Part shown: positions 6,882-12,391 of the stretch, piece by piece
Layout of the letters: each line of letters begins with the position of its first letter
Numbering within the stretch: the first letter of the stretch is position 1
Assembly: GCA_029248845.1 (NCBI GenBank)
Contig: JAQWIO010000061.1
Location: 1 to 12,391 of the forward strand
Reading direction: 5' to 3'
DNA from: Polaribacter sp.
Lineage (GTDB): Bacteria; Bacteroidota; Bacteroidia; Flavobacteriales; Flavobacteriaceae
Length of the DNA: 12,391 nt
The notes under the pieces: model-generated
Database searches by the model: none
What the model saw: the letters and a program-made list of their open reading frames with translations, nothing else
What the model was told of the DNA's origin: nothing
Program-made: the position numbers and the translations under genes

Positions 6882-7793
6882 ATGATTTTAGGAAATTATA
6901 TTAACGATTTATTGTACAGATATGATTGTGTAATTGTACCAGATTTTGGTGGATTTATAACCAATAAAATTGGTGCAAAAGTGAACAAATTTACACACAC
7001 GTTTACTCCGCCAACAAAACAAGTTACATTTAACAATCTTCTCAAACATAACGATGGTTTATTAGCAAACTATATTGCTTCTTCCGAGAATATTTCTTTT
7101 GAAAAGGCATCTTCAGCAATCTCCTTGTCTGTTATTAGATGGAAAAATGAATTGCAGTCTAAACCTGTAGAGATTGAAAACCTGGGTAGCTTGTCTTTAA
7201 CAGACGATAAAAAATTAATTTTTGAACCTAGTACCCACGTTAATTATTTGACTGAATCTTTTGGTTTAAAAACAATAGAATCTTCTGCAATTACAAGATA
7301 TAAAGAACAAATAAAACCGTTGATTTCTGTTCAGGAAAAAGAAGATCATAAAAAGATTCCTGCTTTTATAAAATACGCTGCAACGGCTGCAATTTTATTA
7401 ACATTAGGTATTACAGGTCTTAAGCAATATCAAAACAATCAACAAAGTGAAGTTTTTGCAAGCCAAGAAAAAGAAATTCAAAATAAAATACAGTCTGCAA
7501 CTTTTGTAATTTCTAACCCATTACCAACTATCAGTTTAAATGTCATTAAAGAAGAAGCCAAAACTTTTCATCTCATTGCGGGTGCTTTTCAATTCAAAGA
7601 AAATGCAAAAAACAAAGTAAAACAATTAAAAGCAAAAGGCTTTGATTCTAAAATAATAGGAACTAACAAATGGGGGCTCACTCAAGTCTCCTTTAATAGT
7701 TATTCTACTCGAAATGAAGCAACTAATGACCTTTACAAGATTCGAAAGACTATTTCTAAAGATGCTTGGTTGTTAATTAAAAAAAGAAACTAA
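6882..7793 (+). CDS. HU-CCDC81 and SPOR domain membrane protein
   Basis: This 303-residue protein has the architecture known in Bacteroidetes as HU-CCDC81 plus SPOR. The N-terminal cytoplasmic half (about 1-128) holds the paired HU-like CCDC81 domains, recognisable from NYINDLLYRYDCVIVPDFGG near the start and ENLGSLSLTDDKKLIFEP at 99-116. One membrane segment spans about 162-180 (FIKYAATAAILLTLGITGL). After a linker, a periplasmic SPOR domain (about 227-300) begins FHLIAGAFQFKENA and ends DAWLLIKK. SPOR domains bind glycan strands lacking stem peptides at division sites, so a role at the septum or cell wall is likely. HU-like domains in such proteins are not shown to bind DNA. The start agrees with the family and lies just after an exact -7 box. 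Confidence 0.9.
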   Translation: MILGNYINDLLYRYDCVIVPDFGGFITNKIGAKVNKFTHTFTPPTKQVTFNNLLKHNDGLLANYIASSENISFEKASSAISLSVIRWKNELQSKPVEIENLGSLSLTDDKKLIFEPSTHVNYLTESFGLKTIESSAITRYKEQIKPLISVQEKEDHKKIPAFIKYAATAAILLTLGITGLKQYQNNQQSEVFASQEKEIQNKIQSATFVISNPLPTISLNVIKEEAKTFHLIAGAFQFKENAKNKVKQLKAKGFDSKIIGTNKWGLTQVSFNSYSTRNEATNDLYKIRKTISKDAWLLIKKRN

Positions 7794-7844
7794 TTGAATT
7801 TTTCTTTCTCTTTTTCTAACTTCTTTTTTTAAAAAAGTGATTGC

Positions 7845-7852
7845 TATCTTTA
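7845..7852 (+). promoter_or_regulatory. Candidate -7 element for the thioesterase gene
   Basis: TATCTTTA differs from TAnnTTTG only at the last base and ends 15 bases before the ATG at 7868, a usual distance. No TTG is correctly spaced upstream. The region is a run of T then A (7824-7836). Confidence 0.35.
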
Positions 7853-7867
7853 CAAAAAATATTTTTG

Positions 7868-8377
7868 ATGGAAGCAAAAAATTCAAAAGAGTCTCTGACA
7901 GTTCTTACTGACTTAGTTTTACCTGGCGAAACAAATTACTTAGACAACCTTTTTGGAGGTGAACTATTAGCAAGGATGGACAGAGCCTGCAGTATTGCCG
8001 CAAGAAGACACTCAAGAAGAATTGTAGTTACTGCCTCTGTAAATCATGTTGCTTTCAATAAATCTGTTCCTGTAGGAAGTGTTGTAACTATAGAAGCAAA
8101 AGTTTCTCGAGCTTTTAATTCTTCTATGGAAGTTTATGTAGATGTTTGGATTGAAGACAGGCAATCTAGATCTAGAACTAAGGTAAATGAAGGGATTTAC
8201 ACCTTTGTTGCTGTTGATGAAACAGGAAAACCAGTAGCAATTCCTCAAATTATTCCAGAAACCAAATTAGAAAAAGAACGCTTTGAAGGAGCTCTTAGAC
8301 GAAAACAATTAAGTTTAGTCTTAGCCGGTAAATTAGCTCCAAGTGATGCAACAGCTTTAAAAGAAATTTTTAATTAA
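7868..8377 (+). CDS. Acyl-CoA thioesterase, hotdog fold
   Basis: A 169-residue single-hotdog enzyme of the YciA/BACH (ACOT) type that hydrolyses acyl-CoA to free acid and CoA in the cytoplasm. The active-site region reads NYLDNLFGGELLARMDRACS (23-42), with Asn27, the Gly-Gly turn and Asp38 followed by the IAARRHSRR helix. Next come TASVNHVAFNKSVPVGSVV (55-73) and VYVDVWIED (89-97), the standard strand order of the family. I start it at the ATG at 7868. An in-frame TTG at 7841 would add nine unconserved residues and would overlap the candidate promoter. The acyl chain specificity cannot be read. It follows the SPOR gene by 74 bases, probably as a separate unit, and converges on the EnvC-like gene. 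Confidence 0.9.
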   Translation: MEAKNSKESLTVLTDLVLPGETNYLDNLFGGELLARMDRACSIAARRHSRRIVVTASVNHVAFNKSVPVGSVVTIEAKVSRAFNSSMEVYVDVWIEDRQSRSRTKVNEGIYTFVAVDETGKPVAIPQIIPETKLEKERFEGALRRKQLSLVLAGKLAPSDATALKEIFN

Positions 8378-8507
8378 ACTTTTGTTATCCTTAAACTCTA
8401 AAATTAGAACCTCGGTTTACGGTTTCTATATTGTGCATAAAACGATCATGTTAAAATAGAAATCAATGCCTTTTTATCAAACTAAAAAAAAACTGAGCAA
8501 AATTAAA
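8378..8507. other. Convergent intergenic region, no clear terminator
   Basis: The gap lies between the thioesterase and the EnvC-like gene, which point at each other. It contains a tandem CGGTTT-A-CGGTTT (8412-8424) inside a weak, bulged hairpin (TAGAA..CC/GG..TTCTA) and a run of nine A at 8485-8493. I see no GC-rich stem followed by a U-run on either strand. Any termination signal is weak or not of the classical form. Confidence 0.4.
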
Positions 8508-9743
8508 TTATCTTTTTAAGATCCAATTAGAAGGATTTAAACGGGTTGTATTTTTAAACAATACAAAAATTAATTTCGTTTTTTTAGAGACTTTGTCTGT
8601 AAAAATTTGACCTATTTTTTGACCTGTCAGAATACGATCACCTTTTTCAACATAGGTGTTCTCTAGATTATTATAAGATGAAATATAATTTCCGTGTTGT
8701 ATTAATACATTTTTTCTACCCTCAGAACTTACTAAAACATTGAGCACATTTCCCTTAAAAATAGCTTCAGCTTCTTTCCCTTGTTTTGTAACTATATGAA
8801 GACCTGTACCATTTACTGAAATTCCTGGAAATGAAGGATGGGGCTGTTTGCCAAACTTCCTAACCACAATTCCCTCATCTACGGGCCAAGGTAATTGACC
8901 TTTATTCATCTCAAATTTTACTGCCAAAGATTTTGCCTCCGGACTTAAGATAAACTCGTTTTTAACAATCTTTTTGGGTTTGTTTTTTAGTTTCTCTCTT
9001 GCAATTCTATTTGCTCTTGCAATTTCTTCACGGATTTTTTTATCGATCTTAGCGGTAACTTTTTTTTCTTCTTTAATTTTATTTTGAAGAGCTCTCTTAT
9101 ACCTACTTCCTTTTTTCTTAATTGTTGTTAATAATTTTTCTTGGTTCTTTTTATCAGCTTCTATTTGCTGTTTTTGCTGTTTTTCAGATAAAATCAAAGT
9201 ATCTTTTAATTGCTTTTGAAATAATAAAGAATCGTTCATTTTTTGAACTACACTAGTTTGATTCACAATCTCTTTACCTTGATTTTTTCTGAAAGAAGTA
9301 TACTGCTTCAAATACTCTAATCTTTTATATGCTTGATAAAAACTTTGAGAAGATAGTATAAACATCATTCTACTTTGTTGTGATTTACTTTTGTATGATT
9401 TAAAAATCATAGCTGAGTAGTCTTTTTTTAGAGCAACTAATTTTTTATTTAGATGTTGAAGTTCTACTTCATTTTCGCTTATTTCTTTTGATAAAATTGC
9501 TGCCTCTGAATTGATGGTAAAAATCAATTGAGTTCGAACTTCTATTTTTTTATTAATATCCTTTAAATCCTCTAAAACATTTTTTTCTTTCTTCTGCTCA
9601 TTAAAAAGTAGAGTATTGATTTGTTTTATCTCTTTGTTTAGTTTTTTTCGCTGCGTCTCTAATTGTTTTCTTGTTTGACCAAAAACAGAGAAAACACTTA
9701 AAAGAAAAAGTAAAATCGATATATAAAAATGGGAGCTTTTCAC
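8508..9743 (-). CDS. EnvC-like murein hydrolase activator (degenerate M23/LytM)
   Basis: The 411-residue protein has a signal peptide (FYISILLFLLSVFSVFG, cleaved near residue 22). A long Lys/Glu/Gln-rich coiled coil follows (about 23-110 and 155-255), broken by a SAMIFKSYKSK/SFYQAYKRLEYL segment as in EnvC. The C-terminal LytM domain spans about 283-409. The zinc-site residues of active M23 peptidases are mostly missing. The HxGxD site reads F305-P-G-I-S309, and the final HxH-type strand reads LIFVLF (391-396), leaving only His350 in IQHGN. This is the EnvC situation, where the domain activates amidases instead of cutting peptidoglycan. The start is GTG, as the next Met is at 112 and the signal peptide needs this start. 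Its G overlaps the stop of the DUF4292 gene (TAGTG). Confidence 0.88.
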   Translation of the reverse strand: MKSSHFYISILLFLLSVFSVFGQTRKQLETQRKKLNKEIKQINTLLFNEQKKEKNVLEDLKDINKKIEVRTQLIFTINSEAAILSKEISENEVELQHLNKKLVALKKDYSAMIFKSYKSKSQQSRMMFILSSQSFYQAYKRLEYLKQYTSFRKNQGKEIVNQTSVVQKMNDSLLFQKQLKDTLILSEKQQKQQIEADKKNQEKLLTTIKKKGSRYKRALQNKIKEEKKVTAKIDKKIREEIARANRIAREKLKNKPKKIVKNEFILSPEAKSLAVKFEMNKGQLPWPVDEGIVVRKFGKQPHPSFPGISVNGTGLHIVTKQGKEAEAIFKGNVLNVLVSSEGRKNVLIQHGNYISSYNNLENTYVEKGDRILTGQKIGQIFTDKVSKKTKLIFVLFKNTTRLNPSNWILKR

Positions 9744-10513
9744 TATAATTTTATTTGTTTATAACCTTTTGGAATTGAAAAAGAGAGATCTAAATCTGTA
9801 TCAAATTGAACTGCTTTTAATATGAAATCTATATTTGTAAATGCCCCTGGTTGGATTGCTTTTATTTCAATTACTTTTGGAAAAATCTGCCCTTCAAATG
9901 AACCATAAGATGGGTATGAAATATCCAAGCGCTCATTTTTTTTAGAATTAACAATAGACTGTTTATCTAACTTAAAATGAGAGGGATTTACAGAAAAGAA
10001 AATATCAAATAACCTTCCTTGACGCTCAGGTGAAAGAACATAGGATTTATCTTCTATAAAAACTTGTTGTTTTCGCTCTTTAACATTCGTCAAAGATTGC
10101 CCTAATAACAAATTTTGAAGTTGATTAAAATTAATCTCAGTTCCTAATAATTTTTTCAATATTGTAAAATCTCCTTCAAAATAATTTTTTGCGTAAGATG
10201 AATAATAACGGATAGAAGTGGGTGTGATTTTAACTTTAAATAAGGTAATAAATTTTGTTCCTTTAAGCCAAATTACCTCATCTTTTTTGATTTTTAAACT
10301 AACTGAAATACGTTGTTTTAGTTTTCCATTATTAAAACTTGCTTTCAACTTTGCTTCAACGAATGTCTTATCAAAATTTGAAGCCATATGTTTTCTCGCT
10401 ACTTTTCTAGCCGACATTTCCCTGATTTCAGCGGGTGTGTTCATTAGATTTTTTTTTGCTTTACAAGAAGCAAATACAATTACAAAAACTACAAAATATT
10501 TCACAAACTTCAT
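9743..10513 (-). CDS. DUF4292 family lipoprotein
   Basis: A 256-residue lipoprotein. The signal peptide KYFVVFVIVFASC puts the lipidated Cys at residue 17, followed by KAKKN. The mature part is beta-rich, with segments such as QRISVSLKIKKDEVIWLKG (67-85), ITPTSIRYYSSYAKNYFEGD (96-115) and the C-terminal FILKAVQFDTDLDLSF. This pattern is that of the DUF4292 family, which resembles the LolA/LolB type of lipid-binding fold, and the function is unproven. It is the third gene of the operon, two bases after the TPR gene and sharing one base with the EnvC-like gene. That layout suggests an envelope role, possibly linked to lipoprotein or lipid handling (inference). Confidence 0.85.
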   Translation of the reverse strand: MKFVKYFVVFVIVFASCKAKKNLMNTPAEIREMSARKVARKHMASNFDKTFVEAKLKASFNNGKLKQRISVSLKIKKDEVIWLKGTKFITLFKVKITPTSIRYYSSYAKNYFEGDFTILKKLLGTEINFNQLQNLLLGQSLTNVKERKQQVFIEDKSYVLSPERQGRLFDIFFSVNPSHFKLDKQSIVNSKKNERLDISYPSYGSFEGQIFPKVIEIKAIQPGAFTNIDFILKAVQFDTDLDLSFSIPKGYKQIKL

Positions 10514-10515
10514 CC

Positions 10516-11496
10516 TTACCCTTTATTCATTTTTGCCTTTTCAATAAATTTTTCTTCTTCTTTTCTATTTCCCAAACCCTTGTACGATAGAGCCATTTCT
10601 TTATAAAAATATGATTCTATATGATCTTCAATCACAAAATCGAGTCCATTCCTCAGAATCAACAACGCTTTTTTATGTTTTTTCATATAATTTAATGCTT
10701 TTCCTTTCATCAAATACACAAAAGGTTGAGCAGGAAATAGTGCAATTCCCTCAGTAGAATATTCTAGTAATATTTCAGGATTCTCTATATATGCCTCCAG
10801 AATTTGCTTTAAAATAACATATGATTTATTTGTTTTAAATTCATCTTTTAATACGTCTACATTAGAATCTTTTTTAGCAACTACAAAAGTTGTTGTTGTT
10901 TTTTCTATTTTTTTTTTTAATTTTTTATATTTAGAAGAAAGCGCATTGTCCTGCTCCATAAGGTTCATCAAAGAAATAGCACTCTTAAAATCTTTTTTCT
11001 GCAAATAGATCTCTAAAAGAAAAACTCTTTCTTTTAGATCAATATCGACTAATTTTTGCTGAACAATAATTGCTTCTGACACGTACTTATCCTTTAAAAG
11101 AATTTGAACAAGATGTTTTAGCATCCATATATTATTAGGTTCTTTAAGTAACCCTCTATTGATGTATTCTTTTGCCAATAACATTTCATTGAGTTTCAAA
11201 TAATTTTTTGAGAACTCAAAGAAAACAGTGGCATCATTTATTGAAATTTGATGACAACTTTCAAGATTTTCAATCGCTTTTTGATAATTTCCAATTGATT
11301 TTTCTGATAAAGCTTTGAAGAAATATTGTTGGAATTTCAAGTCTTTTTCTTCCAATGAATCTTTAGCCAAAGGAATACTGTCTTGACAAAATGAGTGCAA
11401 AGAAAAAAGAGTAAAGAAAAAAGAAAAGAGAATTAATTTGCAAGTGTAAACACTTCTCTTTTCTATTATTTTTTTTTGCTCTATTCTTTTAGTCAT
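10516..11496 (-). CDS. Secreted tetratricopeptide repeat protein
   Basis: The 326 residues begin with a basic, unusually long n-region (about 20 residues) and a hydrophobic core (LILFSFFFTLFSLHSFC), with probable cleavage near FCQ-D at 38-39. TPR-like helix pairs follow: FFKALSEKSIGNYQKAIENL (about 59-78), a unit near 93-119 ending RGLLKEPNN, FLLEIYLQKKDFKSAISLM (about 159-177), FVYLMKGKALNYMKKHKKAL (about 259-278) and FYKEMALSYKGLGNRKEEEK (about 297-316). TPRs mediate protein binding and no enzyme motif is seen. It starts directly after the stop of the nucleotidyltransferase gene (TAAATG) and ends 2 bases before the DUF4292 gene, so coupled translation is likely. Two long A tracts are noted in the findings. 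Confidence 0.88.
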   Translation of the reverse strand: MTKRIEQKKIIEKRSVYTCKLILFSFFFTLFSLHSFCQDSIPLAKDSLEEKDLKFQQYFFKALSEKSIGNYQKAIENLESCHQISINDATVFFEFSKNYLKLNEMLLAKEYINRGLLKEPNNIWMLKHLVQILLKDKYVSEAIIVQQKLVDIDLKERVFLLEIYLQKKDFKSAISLMNLMEQDNALSSKYKKLKKKIEKTTTTFVVAKKDSNVDVLKDEFKTNKSYVILKQILEAYIENPEILLEYSTEGIALFPAQPFVYLMKGKALNYMKKHKKALLILRNGLDFVIEDHIESYFYKEMALSYKGLGNRKEEEKFIEKAKMNKG

Positions 11497-12391
11497 TTAT
11501 ATTAATTCGGTATAATCACCAATGCTAACAGATGTATACGAACCATTATATTTTGCATGGTTTCCAATCATGGCATTGTCTAAATCTGCATTAAAAATCT
11601 CAACATTAGATTGAATTAAAGAATTTACAATTTTAGAGTTTTCTACAATACTATTCTCTCCAATGGAAACATAAGGGCCTATTTTTGTGTTTTTAAGAAC
11701 TACGTTTTGACCCACAAAACAGGGTTGAATAATTTCAGAATTCTCTAAAACTACATCGTGAGAAACTAAATTGTTACCGGCTTTATCTTCAAAACCTAAA
11801 ACTTGTTTGTTCGTGTCTACTGTTGGATCTTTTTTACCACAATCCATCCAAACATTTACAGTACCAGGTATAAATTTTGCGCCTTGTAGTTTTAAAGACT
11901 CTAATACATTCGTTAATTGATATTCATTATTTTCTTTTAAATCATTATCAATTAAATACTGAATTTCTTCACGGACTTTATTTCCATCTTTAAAATAATA
12001 AATTCCAATAATTGCCAAATCAGAAACATACTCTTTTGGCTTTTCGACAAAATCAGTTATGAAACCCTCTTTTAACTTGACAACTCCAAAAGCACTTGGG
12101 TCTTTAACTTGTTTCACCCAGATTGCACCATCTGCAGTTGCATCTAATTTAAAATCTGCTTTAAATAAAGTATCTGCAAAAGCAACAACACAAGGTCCAC
12201 TTAAAGAGTCTTTTGCACAATATATGGCATGTGCAGTTCCCAAAGCTTCTTCTTGAACATAAACAGTACCCTTCGCTCCAAGTTCTTCAGCAATTTTAAT
12301 TAATTTCTCAGAGGTGTTTTCAGGAAACCCTTTTGCAATAGGACCTATAATAAATGCTATCTCCTCTATATTTTGATTTACAACAGACGTA
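11497..12391 (-). CDS. Sugar-1-phosphate nucleotidyltransferase, 5' end missing
   Basis: The reading frame stays open to the window edge at 12391, so the N-terminus with the GxGxRxxPxT nucleotide-binding loop lies outside, probably about 45 residues away. Visible are the EEALGTAHAIYCAKDSL helix, the metal-binding Asp in AFADTLF, IWVKQVKDPSAFGVVKL, the FVEKP motif, IGIYYFKDG and VWMDCGKKDP. A left-handed beta-helix follows, with hexad repeats running from about NLVSHDVVLENSEII to DNAMIGNHAKYNGSYTSVSI. This is the RmlA/GlmU-like family that makes NDP-sugars (often dTDP- or UDP-glucose type) for surface polysaccharides. The sugar and nucleotide cannot be fixed from the fragment. The apparent internal start at 12243 is a TTG codon within the conserved domain, not the true start. 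Confidence 0.9.
   Translation of the reverse strand, partial: TSVVNQNIEEIAFIIGPIAKGFPENTSEKLIKIAEELGAKGTVYVQEEALGTAHAIYCAKDSLSGPCVVAFADTLFKADFKLDATADGAIWVKQVKDPSAFGVVKLKEGFITDFVEKPKEYVSDLAIIGIYYFKDGNKVREEIQYLIDNDLKENNEYQLTNVLESLKLQGAKFIPGTVNVWMDCGKKDPTVDTNKQVLGFEDKAGNNLVSHDVVLENSEIIQPCFVGQNVVLKNTKIGPYVSIGENSIVENSKIVNSLIQSNVEIFNADLDNAMIGNHAKYNGSYTSVSIGDYTELI

Noticed and set aside
7841..7867. Upstream in-frame TTG that would lengthen the thioesterase by nine residues
   Set aside because: The added residues precede the conserved family start and overlap the likely promoter. The ATG at 7868 fits better.
7860..7867. TATTTTTG, an exact -7 consensus match with a TTG 16 bases upstream
   Set aside because: It ends flush against the ATG of the thioesterase, so transcription would start inside the coding sequence. 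The box at 7845-7852 is better placed.
10218..10547. Plus-strand open frame of 109 codons opposite the DUF4292 gene
   Set aside because: It is antisense to a well-supported lipoprotein gene, and its hydrophobic look comes from the complement of Lys-rich codons.
12059..12256. Plus-strand open frame near the right edge
   Set aside because: It is antisense to the nucleotidyltransferase catalytic domain, which is continuous and conserved on the minus strand.
1..12391. Mobile element, CRISPR, toxin-antitoxin or defence system
   Set aside because: No transposase, integrase, repeat array, paired small genes or defence motifs were seen. Base composition looks uniform throughout and the gene content is flavobacterial core.

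Overview
The window is an ordinary, densely coded chromosomal segment from an AT-rich member of the Bacteroidota, most likely a marine Flavobacteriaceae (Polaribacter/Tenacibaculum-like; the genus is inferred). The grounds are the gliding-motility pair gldE-gldD next to ssb and mutY, an HU-CCDC81/SPOR cell-division-type protein, a DUF4292 lipoprotein, promoters of the Bacteroidetes type (TTG, then TAnnTTTG) instead of -35/-10 boxes, and no clear Shine-Dalgarno sequences. I see no insertion sequence, phage gene, CRISPR array, tRNA or rRNA. No gene-free gap exceeds about 140 bases.

Layout. (1) 1-54, minus: first 18 codons of an HU-type DNA-binding protein, with a good promoter at 105-132. (2) 196-4506, plus: mutY (adenine glycosylase), ssb, gldE (CBS/CorC-type membrane protein), gldD (gliding lipoprotein) and an EamA-type transporter. 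gldE and gldD overlap by 8 bases. (3) 4507-5565, minus: a conserved protein of unknown function whose stop codon abuts the transporter's stop. Its sequence carries a set of motifs arranged like a kinase-fold active site, which is the most interesting observation here. (4) 5685-6785, minus: dprA, separated from (3) by a perfect 24-bp palindrome at 5628-5651. (5) 6882-7793 and 7868-8377, plus: the HU-CCDC81/SPOR membrane protein, divergent from dprA, then an acyl-CoA thioesterase. (6) 12391-8508, minus: a tightly packed four-gene operon encoding a sugar-1-phosphate nucleotidyltransferase (5' end outside the window), a secreted TPR protein, a DUF4292 lipoprotein and an EnvC-like coiled-coil protein with a degenerate LytM domain. 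Its junctions are TAAATG, a 2-base gap and TAGTG.

Functionally the window joins genome maintenance (HU, MutY, SSB, DprA) with envelope biology (GldE/GldD, SPOR protein, EnvC-like protein, NDP-sugar synthesis). Most of it is conserved flavobacterial core. I found no clearly new multi-gene system. The leads worth following are the kinase-like unknown protein, the 24-bp palindrome, a near-leaderless promoter at 6869-6884, and two long A tracts in the TPR gene.
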